In this document: piece by piece, positions 19,941 through 28,733 of the stretch | Layout: each line of letters opens with the position of its first letter | How positions within the stretch are numbered: position 1 is the first letter of the stretch | NCBI RefSeq assembly: GCF_003248455.1 | Contig: NZ_QFNM01000006.1 | Location: 1 to 64,000 of the forward strand | DNA length: 64,000 bases | Source: Brevundimonas sp. | GTDB taxonomy: Bacteria; Pseudomonadota; Alphaproteobacteria; Caulobacterales; Caulobacteraceae | Reading direction: 5' to 3' | Made by a program: the position numbers and the translations under genes | Notes under the pieces: model-generated | Seen by the model: only the letters and a program-made list of their open reading frames with translations | The model's database searches: none | What the model was told of the DNA's origin: nothing

Positions 19941-21215
19941 TCAGCCCCGCTCCAGCGCCCGCCAGCCGATGTCCGAACGGTTGAAGCCGCCGGGCCAGTC
20001 GATCTTCCTGATGGCGGCGTAGGCCCGGTCGCGGGCCTGGGCGATGTCGTCGCCCTCGGCGCAGACGTTCAGAACGCGCCCGCCCGAAGCGCATAGCTGG
20101 CCGTCGTCGCGGCGTTTGGTGCCGGCGTGGAACACCTGGACGTGGGGGCCGAAGTCCTGATCGGCGCCGCGGATGATGGAGCCTTCCAGCGGGCTGTCGG
20201 GATAGCCCTTGGCCGCCATGACCACGCAGATCACCGTCTGCGGCTTGAACGCCGGCGCCGGCAGGCCCGACACGTCGCCCCGCGCGCAGCCCAGCAGATA
20301 GGGCACGATGTCGCCCGCCATCCGCATCATCAGCACCTGGCATTCCGGGTCGCCGAAACGGGCGTTGAACTCGACCACCTTGGGGCCGTCCTCGGTCGCC
20401 ATCAGGCCGGCGTAGAGGACGCCGCGATAGGGGGCGCCCTCTTCGGCCATCTTCTGGATGGTCGGCTGGACGATCCGCTCGTCGGCCTGGCGCACCAGAT
20501 CGGCGGTGAAGACGGGCGCCGGCGAATAGGCGCCCATGCCGCCGGTGTTCGGTCCCAGGTCGCCGTCGAAGGCGCGTTTGTGGTCCTGAGCCCCGCCGAA
20601 CAGCAGGGCGTGGCGACCGTCGCAAAGGGCGAACAGCGACCCCTCCTCGCCGTCCATGAACTCCTCGATGACGACGCGCGCGCCGGCCGCGCCGAAACGG
20701 CCGCCCAGCATCCGCTCGATCTCGGCCTCGGCGTCGGGGCGGTCGGGGCTGATGGCCACGCCCTTGCCGGCGGCCAGGCCGTCGGCCTTGACGACATAGG
20801 GAGGGCGGAAGGCGTCCAGCGCCGCCTTGGCGCCCGCGACCGTATCGTAGACTCCGTAGCTGGCGGTCGGGATGTCGTGGCGTTCAAGGAAGGCCTTGGA
20901 GAAGGCCTTGGACGTCTCAAGCCGAGCGGCCTTGGCCGTGGGGCCGAAACAGGGGACGCCCGCCGCCGCCAGACGGTCGGCCAAGCCGGCGGCGAGCGCC
21001 GCCTCCGGTCCCACCACCACCAGATCGGCGCGGATCTCGCGCGCCAGGGCCGCCAGGCCTTCGGCGTCGTCGGCCTTGACCGCGCGCAGTTCGCACAGTT
21101 TCTCGATCCCCGGATTGCCGGGCGCCGCCACCAGGCGCGTGACCAGCGGCGACTGGGCGATCTTCCAGGCCAGGGCGTGTTCGCGGCCGCCCGATCCGAC
21201 GAGAAGAATGTTCAT
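19941..21215 (-). CDS. purD: Phosphoribosylamine-glycine ligase
   Basis: Joins glycine to phosphoribosylamine with ATP in purine synthesis (GAR synthetase, ATP-grasp fold, 424 aa). It starts MNILLVGSGGREHALAWK, the family's N-terminal signature, and has YVVKADGLAAGKGV, HKRAFDGDLGPNTGGMGAYSP and VVEFNARFGDPE. An ATG four codons upstream is less likely. The antitoxin-toxin pair follows it on the same strand. Confidence 0.97.
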   Translation of the reverse strand: MNILLVGSGGREHALAWKIAQSPLVTRLVAAPGNPGIEKLCELRAVKADDAEGLAALAREIRADLVVVGPEAALAAGLADRLAAAGVPCFGPTAKAARLETSKAFSKAFLERHDIPTASYGVYDTVAGAKAALDAFRPPYVVKADGLAAGKGVAISPDRPDAEAEIERMLGGRFGAAGARVVIEEFMDGEEGSLFALCDGRHALLFGGAQDHKRAFDGDLGPNTGGMGAYSPAPVFTADLVRQADERIVQPTIQKMAEEGAPYRGVLYAGLMATEDGPKVVEFNARFGDPECQVLMMRMAGDIVPYLLGCARGDVSGLPAPAFKPQTVICVVMAAKGYPDSPLEGSIIRGADQDFGPHVQVFHAGTKRRDDGQLCASGGRVLNVCAEGDDIAQARDRAYAAIRKIDWPGGFNRSDIGWRALERG

Positions 21216-21288
21216 GAGACCGGGCAATGACCGGCCCGCGCGGGCCGGTCAAGCGCCGGTCGGGCTTAACGCCGAATTCGGCGCTGGA

Positions 21289-21720
21289 TCATCGCGCGGG
21301 CGGCGTCCAGGCCGGCAGGGCCTGAAGCTGGCCGGGCGTCAGGTCCGTGACCAGATCCTTGTCGCCGTTACGGTCGACGAGGGCCACGTCGGCGACCGGA
21401 ACCAGCACCTTCATGTCGCCCGGGCCGTTCAGTTCGACCACCAGATGGGTCAGGGCGCCCGAGGCGTCCAGCACCAGGGTCTCGACATCGCCCAGGTCGG
21501 CGTCGGCGCGCGAATAGAGGTCGGCGTCCTCCAATTGATCGCGCGTCATACCGAAGGCCAGGGCGGCGTTGGTCGCGGCGGCGTCGGCCTGACGGTCGGG
21601 CAGAGGCGCAGGCGGAGCCCCCGGCGCCGGCGCCTGGACCACGTCGTCGTCGCGGTCCGAACAGGCGGCGGCGGCTCCGGCCAGGCACAGGACGGCGGCG
21701 AACGGGACAAGGCGGTTCAT
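21289..21720 (-). CDS. Exported PRC-barrel-like lipoprotein
   Basis: A 143-aa product with a signal peptide ending in AAAACSDRDD, which looks like a lipobox with cysteine at about residue 20. The C-terminal part (QLEDADLYSRADADLGDVE) resembles a PRC-barrel domain as found in photosystem H subunit-like and envelope-stress proteins. Function unknown. A small membrane-protein gene lies just upstream on the same strand. Confidence 0.68.
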   Translation of the reverse strand: MNRLVPFAAVLCLAGAAAACSDRDDDVVQAPAPGAPPAPLPDRQADAAATNAALAFGMTRDQLEDADLYSRADADLGDVETLVLDASGALTHLVVELNGPGDMKVLVPVADVALVDRNGDKDLVTDLTPGQLQALPAWTPPAR

Positions 21721-21729
21721 GGGATCTCC

Positions 21730-21891
21730 TTACAACAGGGCGAAAACGACGTAGGCGGCCAGACCCAGCAGGGCGATGCCGCCGACGATCAGCCACGGGC
21801 TCATGGCGCCGCCCTCGCCCGCGCGGCGGCGCAGATCGCGCTCACGCGGGTCCTGGTCGGACGGATCGGTGCCTGGGGGATCGGCGGCCAT
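21730..21891 (-). CDS. Small membrane protein (53 aa)
   Basis: A charged N-terminal half (SDQDPRERDLRRRAGEGG) is followed by one transmembrane helix at the C-terminus (WLIVGGIALLGLAAYVVFALL), a tail-anchored layout. No family is recognised. It ends 10 bp before the PRC-barrel lipoprotein and may share its transcript. An upstream in-frame ATG would add 14 residues across the divergent promoter region of xseA. Confidence 0.6.
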   Translation of the reverse strand: MAADPPGTDPSDQDPRERDLRRRAGEGGAMSPWLIVGGIALLGLAAYVVFALL

Positions 21892-21955
21892 GAGGACCCA
21901 ACGAGGCGCCGCGGCCCCCGTTCCCGGACGCATCGACGCAGGCTAGAATGCCCCG

Positions 21956-23545
21956 ATGAGCGACGACTATGTTTTCGAAGGCCCGGCCCAGGCCCCCGCC
22001 CCGCGCGACAACAATCCGCCGCTGTCGATCTCGGAACTGTCGTTCGCGCTGAAGCGGACGCTGGAGGACCGATTCGGCCATGTGCGGCTGCGGGGCGAGA
22101 TCTCCAAGGTCAACCGCCACGCCTCGGGCCACATCTATCTGACGCTGAAGGACGACAAGTCCGCCATCGACGGCGTGGTGTGGAAGGGATCGACGCGCGG
22201 CCTCGGCGTCCAGCCCGAGGCGGGGCTGGAGGTCATCGTCACCGGCAAGATCACCTCCTATCCGGCGCGCTCGTCCTATCAGATCGTGATCGAGAGCATG
22301 GAGGCGGCGGGGGCGGGCGCCCTCCTGGCCCAGCTGGAGCGGCTGAAGGTCCGCCTGCGCGAAGAGGGTCTGTTCGATCCGGCCCGCAAGAAGCCCCTGC
22401 CCGCCTTTCCCGCCGTCATCGGCGTGATCACCAGCCCCACCGGCGCGGTGATCCGCGACGTGCTGCACCGGATCGCCGAGCGCTGGCCCTGCCGGGTGAT
22501 CGTCTGGCCGGTGGTGGTCCAGGGCGACACGGCCTGCGGCCAGGTGTCGAATGCGATTCGCGGCTTCGACGGCATGACGGAGGGCGGTCTCGTCCCCCGC
22601 CCCGACCTGCTGATCGTGGCGCGCGGCGGCGGGTCGGTCGAGGACCTGTGGTGTTTCAACGACGAGGGGCTGGCCCGCACGGTGGCGGCGGCGCGCATCC
22701 CGATCATCTCGGCCGTCGGGCACGAAACGGACACCACCCTGATCGACTTCGTCTCGGATCGGCGCGCGCCGACCCCGACCGGCGCGGCCGAAATGGCGAC
22801 GCCGGTGCTGGCGGACCTGCGCTACGCCGTGTCGGATCTGGACCGGCGCATGGTCCAGGCGGGCGGGCGGTTGATCGAGGATCGGCGCACGCGGCTGCGG
22901 GCCGTGGCGCGCGGCCTTCCGGCCCGGCCCGAGGACCTGCTGGCCCTGGCGCAGCAGCGGCTGGACCATGTGTCGAGCCGTCTGGGATCGGGTCTGCAAC
23001 GCAATGTCGCCCTGCACGAGCGGCATCTGGCCGTCGCGGGCGGCAAGCTGAGCCCCGCCCTGCTGCGCACACGGATCGAGCGGGGGCGGGACCGGCTGCG
23101 CGGCGCCGGCGACCGGCTGGGCGCGGCCCTTCAGGCGGGGGTGGCGCGCGGCGAGCGGCGGCTGTTGCAGGTGTCGGCCCGGCTGTCGCCCGAACCGCTG
23201 CACCGGCGGCTGGACCAGCGCGAGGCGCGGCTGGATGCCCTCGGCGCGCGGCTGGACAGCGTCATGCCGCGCCGGATGGAGCGGGAAGCCGACCGTCTGG
23301 CGGGCCTGTCGCGGGCCCTGGCCACCCTGGATCCCGGCCGACCCAAGCCGGGATTCGCCCGTGTCGAGAATGCCGACGGCGGCTGGATCACCTCGGCCTC
23401 CGCACTGGAGACGGGTCAGGCGGTCCGGCTGGTGTTCGGCGACGGCGCCCGCCCGGCCGTCATCGAGGGCGATCCCGGGCCGGCTTCGCCGCGTCCGCCG
23501 GCGAAACCGAAGCCGCCGGCGGCGGGTCAGGGAAGTCTGTTCTAG
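21956..23545 (+). CDS. xseA: Exodeoxyribonuclease VII large subunit
   Basis: The catalytic subunit of a single-strand-specific exonuclease in DNA repair (529 aa). It has an N-terminal OB-fold (LSISELSFALKRTLEDRFGHV, then GEISKV), a catalytic core with GVITSPTGAVIRD and LIVARGGGSVEDLWCFN, and a long arginine-rich helical segment with the C-terminal barrel. The small subunit xseB is not nearby. It is divergent from the small membrane-protein gene. Confidence 0.96.
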   Translation: MSDDYVFEGPAQAPAPRDNNPPLSISELSFALKRTLEDRFGHVRLRGEISKVNRHASGHIYLTLKDDKSAIDGVVWKGSTRGLGVQPEAGLEVIVTGKITSYPARSSYQIVIESMEAAGAGALLAQLERLKVRLREEGLFDPARKKPLPAFPAVIGVITSPTGAVIRDVLHRIAERWPCRVIVWPVVVQGDTACGQVSNAIRGFDGMTEGGLVPRPDLLIVARGGGSVEDLWCFNDEGLARTVAAARIPIISAVGHETDTTLIDFVSDRRAPTPTGAAEMATPVLADLRYAVSDLDRRMVQAGGRLIEDRRTRLRAVARGLPARPEDLLALAQQRLDHVSSRLGSGLQRNVALHERHLAVAGGKLSPALLRTRIERGRDRLRGAGDRLGAALQAGVARGERRLLQVSARLSPEPLHRRLDQREARLDALGARLDSVMPRRMEREADRLAGLSRALATLDPGRPKPGFARVENADGGWITSASALETGQAVRLVFGDGARPAVIEGDPGPASPRPPAKPKPPAAGQGSLF

Positions 23546-23559
23546 CTTCTGTCGCCGAC

Positions 23560-23688
23560 CGTCATTCCGGGGCGTCCGCAGGACGAACCCGCAACCCAGA
23601 AGGCGTGCATCCGGCGCCCAATGCATCGGACAGCTCGAGTGCGGCCCTGGGTTCCGGGTTCTTCGCTTCGCTCAGCCGCGGAATGACG
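23560..23688. repeat. Family C palindromic repeat pair
   Basis: Outer ends GTCATTCCGGGG and (degenerate) CCGCGGAATGAC form the arms, with inner CAACCCAG and CCTGGGTTCCGGG, giving two inverted hairpins with a GC-rich spacer. The same layout occurs at 48630. It lies between xseA and lspA. Confidence 0.8.
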
Positions 23689-23754
23689 ACCGGGCGGCAG
23701 GTGACGGCCGTTTTCCGCTTCGTCCCGGCTGCGCTTCCTGCTAACCGGCCCGGC

Positions 23755-24261
23755 ATGAAGATCACCCGCCTCGCCGCCGCCGCCTATGTCTTCGCGCTTC
23801 TGATCATCCTGCTGGACCAGGCGACCAAGGCCTGGGTCATCGGCGGCCTGACGCTGCACGAGGTCGGGCGCATCCCCATCCTGCCGCCGATCCTGAACTT
23901 CAGCTGGGTCGAGAACACCGGCGTCAGTTTCGGCCTGTTCGGCGGCGGCGAAGCGCGCTGGGGCCTGGCCGTCTTCTCGGTCATCGTCTCGGCGGGGCTG
24001 GCCTGGTGGGCGACCAAGGCGGATCGCCGCCTGCTGATCACCGCCATCGGCTTCGTCATGGGCGGCGCGCTCGGCAATGTGATCGACCGCATCCGCTTCG
24101 GCTACGTGGTGGATTTCATCGACTTCTCGGGCACGGGCGTCTTTCCCTGGGTTTTCAACGTCGCCGACAGCGCCATCACCATCGGCGTGATCCTGCTGAT
24201 TCTGGACAGCCTGATGTCAGACAAACCCGGCAAGGTTGGCGCGGCCCCCGAAAAGTCGTAA
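23755..24261 (+). CDS. lspA: Lipoprotein signal peptidase (signal peptidase II)
   Basis: Cleaves prolipoprotein signal peptides in the inner membrane (168 aa, four transmembrane helices). The catalytic aspartates are D111 in GNVIDR and D138 in NVADSAIT, with FSWVENTGVSFGLF as the usual family motif. The ATG giving MKITRLAAAA is used. A lipoprotein gene (DUF3035) follows on the same strand, and may share its transcript. Confidence 0.96.
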   Translation: MKITRLAAAAYVFALLIILLDQATKAWVIGGLTLHEVGRIPILPPILNFSWVENTGVSFGLFGGGEARWGLAVFSVIVSAGLAWWATKADRRLLITAIGFVMGGALGNVIDRIRFGYVVDFIDFSGTGVFPWVFNVADSAITIGVILLILDSLMSDKPGKVGAAPEKS

Positions 24262-24332
24262 TCACCCCGTCTTCACTATGCCCATGACGCCCGCGCGGCG
24301 TTTCGTGCATCAGCCGACCAGAGCCTGAAACC

Positions 24333-24899
24333 ATGCGTATCCGCAGCGTCGCCGTCCTGACCCTCGTCGCCTCCTCCGCCCTGGCCGTCTCGGCGTGCGG
24401 CGGACTGAAGCAAGGCATCGGCCTGACCAAGGTGGTGCCGGACGAATTCGTCACCGTCTCGACCGCCCCGCTCAGCGTGCCGCCGGAATACGGCCTGCGC
24501 CCGCCCGCGCCCGGCCAGCCGCGCCCGCAGGAACTGGCTCCCGAAAGCGCCGCGCGCCAGATCCTGCTGGGCCAACGCCAGGCCGTGACCCGCACGCCGG
24601 GCGAGCAGGCGCTGGTGGCGCAGGCCGGCGGCGAACAGGCCGACCCCCTGGCCCGCTATGTCGTCGACGACGAGTTCGGCGACCTGGCGCACAAGGACGA
24701 AAGCTTCGCCAACCGGCTGATGTTCTGGCGCAAGGACGACCCCTCGACCCAGGCCCCGACGGTTCGCCAGACCGCCGAGGGCCAGAAGACCGTCGACGCC
24801 GCCACCGAGGCCGAACGCCTGCAGGCCCTGACCGGCGGTCGTCAGGCCATCACCATCCAGCCGCGCCGCAGCTCGGGCTTCAAACTGCCTGGCCTGTAA
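24333..24899 (+). CDS. DUF3035 lipoprotein
   Basis: A 188-aa predicted lipoprotein: signal peptide to SALAVSACGG, with a cysteine near residue 22 as the lipid anchor, then VVPDEFVTVSTAPLSVPPEY, the hallmark of DUF3035 proteins common in alphaproteobacteria. The role is unknown. Its position right after lspA is shared by many relatives. A terminator-like hairpin follows. Confidence 0.85.
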   Translation: MRIRSVAVLTLVASSALAVSACGGLKQGIGLTKVVPDEFVTVSTAPLSVPPEYGLRPPAPGQPRPQELAPESAARQILLGQRQAVTRTPGEQALVAQAGGEQADPLARYVVDDEFGDLAHKDESFANRLMFWRKDDPSTQAPTVRQTAEGQKTVDAATEAERLQALTGGRQAITIQPRRSSGFKLPGL

Positions 24900-24910
24900 G
24901 CGACGCCGGA

Positions 24911-24945
24911 ACGGACGCTTGCCACGGCGGCGTCCGTCCTTATTG
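24911..24945 (+). terminator. Possible terminator after the DUF3035 gene
   Basis: ACGGACGC (24911-24918) pairs with GCGTCCGT (24930-24937) across an 11-nt loop; the T-tail (CCTTATTGT) is weak. Confidence 0.45.
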
Positions 24946-24971
24946 TAAACGGACCTGCTGGAGCCGTTTGC

Positions 24972-25415
24972 ATGACCGAAGCCCTCGACATCGCCGCCCT
25001 GTCCGGGGTCGAACAGCTGCGTTTGGGCCTGAGCGGCGGATTCGTCGCCCCCATCGCGCGCACGGTCGGATTCGACCTGACCGAGGTGGAGGAAGGCCGC
25101 GTGGTGTTCGAGGCCGTGCCGACGACGGCCGTCTACAATCCCCTGGGATCGGTGCATGGCGGCTGGATCGCCACCGTGCTGGATTCGGCCTGCGGCTGCG
25201 TGGTCCATTCGACGCTGCGGCCAGGCCAGACCTATACGACGCTGGAGCTGAAGACCGTCTTCCACAAGGCGTTGAGCGCCGGCACGCCGGTTCGCGCCGA
25301 GGGGCGGATCGTCCAGGCCGGCCGCCGCGCCGCCTTCGCCGAGGCCGATCTGCGGGGGCTGGACGGGCGGTTGTACGCCACCGCGACCTCCACCTGCCTG
25401 GTGATGGAGCTATAG
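24972..25415 (+). CDS. PaaI-family thioesterase
   Basis: A 147-aa hotdog-fold acyl-CoA thioesterase. The active-site stretch NPLGSVHGGWIATVLDSACGC and the strand TTLELKTVFHKAL are typical. The substrate is not known. No close operon partner is evident. Confidence 0.85.
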   Translation: MTEALDIAALSGVEQLRLGLSGGFVAPIARTVGFDLTEVEEGRVVFEAVPTTAVYNPLGSVHGGWIATVLDSACGCVVHSTLRPGQTYTTLELKTVFHKALSAGTPVRAEGRIVQAGRRAAFAEADLRGLDGRLYATATSTCLVMEL

Positions 25416-25526
25416 GCGGCCAGCAAGCGTTTGCCGCGCCTCGCTTTAGCCGCTATCAGCGGCGAGCGTTCAACGGTCGGCCGCCGATCGTGGCGCGCCC
25501 CCTTTCGCTGTCGGAAATATAAGCTG

Positions 25527-26216
25527 ATGCGTCGCGTCCTCACCGCCCTGGCCGCCTTCTCGATCGCGGCCTCCGTCCTGCCGGTCGCCGCTGAGGCCCA
25601 GACCTCGCAACGCCAGCGCGACCGCGGGTCCAGCGGCCAGCAGCAGGCGTCGGGCGAGGATGCCGCCCCGCGCCGCGCGCCCCGCATCGCCCCCTTGCGC
25701 CGCCGCGCCAACGCCGGTCCCTGCCCCTATGTGAAGGTGCTGTACGACGCCGCCCGCTATGTCGAGCTGGAGGGCGGCCGAGCCGCTGTGGCCAACGTCG
25801 GCTATACCGGCGAGATCGAAGGCGTGTCCTCCGACTGCGAATATCGCGAGGACGACCCCATCCGGGTGGATATGAACGTGCTGTTCAACCTGGGGCGCGG
25901 GGCCCAGGCCGCCGGCGACCAGCGCACCTATCGTTACTGGATCGCGGTGACGGAGCGGAACACCGCCATCCTGTCCAAGGAATATTTCGACCTCCCGGTG
26001 AACTTCCAGGGACAGCGCACGGCCTCCGTGACCGAGGAGCGCACCATCGTCATCCCGCGCGCCGAGGCCACGACAAGCGGAGGCAATTTCGAAATCCTGG
26101 TCGGTTTCGACGTGACGCCGGAAATGGCCGAATTCAACCGTTCGGGCAGCCGCTTCCGCGTCAACGCCGGCGCGGCCCCCGCCGCTCCCGCCCCGACCAG
26201 CACGCCGAACCCGTAA
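25527..26216 (+). CDS. Exported protein of unknown function
   Basis: A 229-aa product with a signal peptide (LTALAAFSIAASVLPVAAEA) followed by a low-complexity Gln/Arg region (about 28-62) and a folded part with CPYVKVLYDAARYVEL and SSDCEYREDDPIRVDMNVLF. It ends in an Ala/Pro/Thr-rich tail. Two cysteines may form a disulphide. No characterised family is recognised, though it resembles conserved alphaproteobacterial secreted proteins. Its stop overlaps the argS ATG by 1 nt. Confidence 0.72.
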   Translation: MRRVLTALAAFSIAASVLPVAAEAQTSQRQRDRGSSGQQQASGEDAAPRRAPRIAPLRRRANAGPCPYVKVLYDAARYVELEGGRAAVANVGYTGEIEGVSSDCEYREDDPIRVDMNVLFNLGRGAQAAGDQRTYRYWIAVTERNTAILSKEYFDLPVNFQGQRTASVTEERTIVIPRAEATTSGGNFEILVGFDVTPEMAEFNRSGSRFRVNAGAAPAAPAPTSTPNP

Positions 26217-28018
26217 TGGCCGACCTGAAGACCGTTCTCGGCGAAGCGGTCGGCGCCGCCTTCGCCGCCGAAGGCGTGGACGCGGCCCTGGCCCGCGTCA
26301 CCCCGTCCGACCGGCCCGACCTGGCCGACTTCCAGTCCAACGGCGCCCTGGCCGCCGCCAAGGCGCTGAAGGCCAATCCGCGCGAGCTGGCCGGCAGGGT
26401 CGCCGAACGCCTGGCCGCCGATCCCCGCTTGGCCTCGGTCGAGGTCGCCGGCCCCGGCTTCATCAATCTGAAGATCGCCGACGCGGCCCTGGCCGAACGC
26501 GCCGAAGAGGTCGCCGCCGACGAAGCCCATGCGGGCGCCGCCATCGTCGCCGACCCGCGCCGCGTGGTCATCGACTACGGCGGACCGAACGTGGCCAAGC
26601 CGATGCACGTCGGCCATCTGCGCAGCGCCATCATCGGCGAGAGCCTGAAGCGGCTGTTCCGCTTCCGAGGCGACCATGTGACCGGCGACGCCCATTTCGG
26701 CGACTGGGGCTTCCAGATGGGGCTGCTGATCGTCGCCTGCGGCGACGAGAAGCTGGCCGACGCCTTCATGGTCGAGGGCGACGGCCCCTTCCCGGCCGAC
26801 AGCCCCGTGACCCTGGCCGATCTGGACCGCCTCTATCCGCTAGCGGCCGGCAAGGCCAAGGAAGACCCCGCCTTTCGCGACCGCGCGCGCAAGGCGACGG
26901 CGGAATTGCAGAACGGCCGCCCCGGCTATCGCGCCCTGTGGCGGCATTTCGTGGCGGTCAGCCGCGAGGCGCTGAAGCGCGAATACGGCGACCTGTCGGT
27001 CGATTTCGACCTGTGGAACGGCGAGAGCGACGCCGATCCCCTGATGCCGGAGATGCTGGCGCATCTGAAGGACGCCGGCCTGCTGGTCGAGGACGACGGC
27101 GCCCAGGTGGTCCATGTCGCCAGGCCCGGCGAGACGCGCAAGAAGAAGCTGGCCGACGGATCGGTGGTCGAGGCGCCGTCGCCCCCGCCCCTGCTGGTCA
27201 TCAGTTCGGAAGGTTCGGCCATGTACGGCACGACCGACCTGGCCACCATCCTGGACCGCAAGAAGACCCTGTCGCCCGACCTGATCCTGTACGTCGTGGA
27301 CGAGCGTCAGGCCGAGCATTTCGAACAGGTGTTCCGCGCCGCCTATCTGGCCGGCTACGCCCCCGAAAAGTCGCTGGAGCATCTGGGCTTCGGCACCATG
27401 AACGGCCAGGACGGCAAGCCGTTCAAGACCCGCGCGGGCGGGGTTCTGAAGCTGCGCGACCTGATCGACCAGGCGACGGACAAGGCGCGCGAGCGTCTGC
27501 ACGAGGCGAAACTGGGCGACGATCTGTCGGCCGAAGAGTTCGAAACCATCGCCCACAAGGTGGCCATCGCCGCCCTGAAGTTCGCCGACCTGTCGAACGC
27601 CCGAACGACCAGCTATGTCTTCGATCTGGACCGGTTCATGAGCTTCGAGGGCAAGACCGGGCCGTATCTGCTGTACCAGGCGGTGCGGATCAAATCCCTG
27701 CTGCGGAAGGCGGCCGGTCAGGGCGTGAGCCCCGGCCCCATCGCCGTCGCCGAACCGGCCGAACGCGACCTGGCCCTGACGCTGGACGCCTTCTCGACGG
27801 CCGCGGCGGACGCCTACGACAAGCGGATGCCGCACCTGATCGCCGAACACGCCTATCGCACGGCCCAGGCCTTCTCGAAATTCTACGCCGCCTGCCCCGT
27901 GCTGGTCGCGCCGGAAGAAGCGACCCGACGTTCGCGCCTGGCCCTGTCGGCCGCCGCCCTGCGCCAGCTGGAAATCGCCCTGAACCTGCTGGGCGTCGAC
28001 ACGCCGGAGCGGATGTAG
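26216..28018 (+). CDS. argS: Arginyl-tRNA synthetase
   Basis: Charges tRNA-Arg in the cytoplasm (600 aa, class I). The HIGH motif reads HVGH at residues 131-134 in KPMHVGHLRSA; the family often lacks a clear KMSKS, as here. The FEGKTGPYLLYQAVRI segment and the C-terminal anticodon-binding DALR domain are present. It starts 1 nt inside the stop of the upstream secreted-protein gene, so the two may be coupled. See the finding on its unusual location. Confidence 0.96.
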   Translation: MADLKTVLGEAVGAAFAAEGVDAALARVTPSDRPDLADFQSNGALAAAKALKANPRELAGRVAERLAADPRLASVEVAGPGFINLKIADAALAERAEEVAADEAHAGAAIVADPRRVVIDYGGPNVAKPMHVGHLRSAIIGESLKRLFRFRGDHVTGDAHFGDWGFQMGLLIVACGDEKLADAFMVEGDGPFPADSPVTLADLDRLYPLAAGKAKEDPAFRDRARKATAELQNGRPGYRALWRHFVAVSREALKREYGDLSVDFDLWNGESDADPLMPEMLAHLKDAGLLVEDDGAQVVHVARPGETRKKKLADGSVVEAPSPPPLLVISSEGSAMYGTTDLATILDRKKTLSPDLILYVVDERQAEHFEQVFRAAYLAGYAPEKSLEHLGFGTMNGQDGKPFKTRAGGVLKLRDLIDQATDKARERLHEAKLGDDLSAEEFETIAHKVAIAALKFADLSNARTTSYVFDLDRFMSFEGKTGPYLLYQAVRIKSLLRKAAGQGVSPGPIAVAEPAERDLALTLDAFSTAAADAYDKRMPHLIAEHAYRTAQAFSKFYAACPVLVAPEEATRRSRLALSAAALRQLEIALNLLGVDTPERM

Positions 28019-28065
28019 CGACAGAAAGCCTCGCGTGCTATATCTGCTAGCAGAGGAGTGCGCCA

Positions 28066-28317
28066 ATGCCTGCCAATCTCCATGTCCGCAACGTGCCCGA
28101 CGAAATCACGCGACGCATGAAGGCCCGCGCCGCCGCAAACGGACGCTCTGCCGAGGCGGAGCATCGCGCGGTGCTGGAACAGGCTTTCGGCGGCGAGGAC
28201 AAGCAGGCCTGGCTGAACCGTGCGGACGCCTTGCGGGCCGCGATCCTGGCTCGACGCGGCGGCGAGCCCTTGCCCAGCTCCGTGGACCTCATTCGAGAAG
28301 ATCGGGACTCGCGGTGA
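28066..28317 (+). CDS. FitA/VapB-type ribbon-helix-helix antitoxin
   Basis: An 83-aa protein whose N-terminus LHVRNVPDEITRRMKARAA is a ribbon-helix-helix DNA-binding domain of the FitA/VapB type, with a C-terminal tail that would bind the toxin. AGAGGAG lies upstream of the ATG as ribosome binding site. Its TGA overlaps the toxin GTG, so the pair should be made together. It probably represses its own operon. Confidence 0.88.
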   Translation: MPANLHVRNVPDEITRRMKARAAANGRSAEAEHRAVLEQAFGGEDKQAWLNRADALRAAILARRGGEPLPSSVDLIREDRDSR

Positions 28318-28733
28318 TCGTCGTCGACGCCAGCGTCGTCATCACCTGCCTATTGCCCGAAGCCGAAAGCGACGCCGCCAGAATGCTGATCGCGGCGGAG
28401 TTCTGCGTGGCTCCCGATCTGCTGGTCAGTGAATGCGTCAACGCCTTCTGGAAGAACGTCCAACTGGGCCGCATCCTGCGATCCGAGGCGGAAACCGCGC
28501 TGATGACCCTGCCGCATCTGGGCGTGGAGCTGGTCCCGTCTCAGGACATGGCGGACCGGGCGATGGCCTTGGCGATCGATCTGAAACACCCCGCATACGA
28601 TTGCTTCTATCTCGCCCTGGCCGAAAGTCGCCGCGTGCCCCTGATCACTCAGGACAGAACATTGCTTCGAAAGGTGAAGGCCTCTTCGGTCTCTACCGCC
28701 GACCTCAGACTTCTAGCTCCGAACATTGCATGA
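28314..28733 (+). CDS. VapC-type PIN-domain toxin (ribonuclease)
   Basis: A 139-aa PIN-domain ribonuclease with all four acidic catalytic positions: D5 (VVDAS), E40 (VSECVN), D96 (AYDCFY) and D114 (TQDRTL). VapC toxins cut specific RNAs such as initiator tRNA or rRNA loops when their antitoxin is lost. The GTG start overlaps the antitoxin stop, and its TGA overlaps the ATG of the deaminase gene. Unlike the ParE locus at 19.5 kb, it appears intact. Confidence 0.9.
   Translation: MIVVDASVVITCLLPEAESDAARMLIAAEFCVAPDLLVSECVNAFWKNVQLGRILRSEAETALMTLPHLGVELVPSQDMADRAMALAIDLKHPAYDCFYLALAESRRVPLITQDRTLLRKVKASSVSTADLRLLAPNIA

Noticed and set aside
20872..24261. A very long open frame on the plus strand over purD, xseA and lspA
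   Set aside because: Its translation before 23755 is low-complexity and repeat-like, as expected for a wrong frame of GC-rich genes; only its end (lspA) is real.
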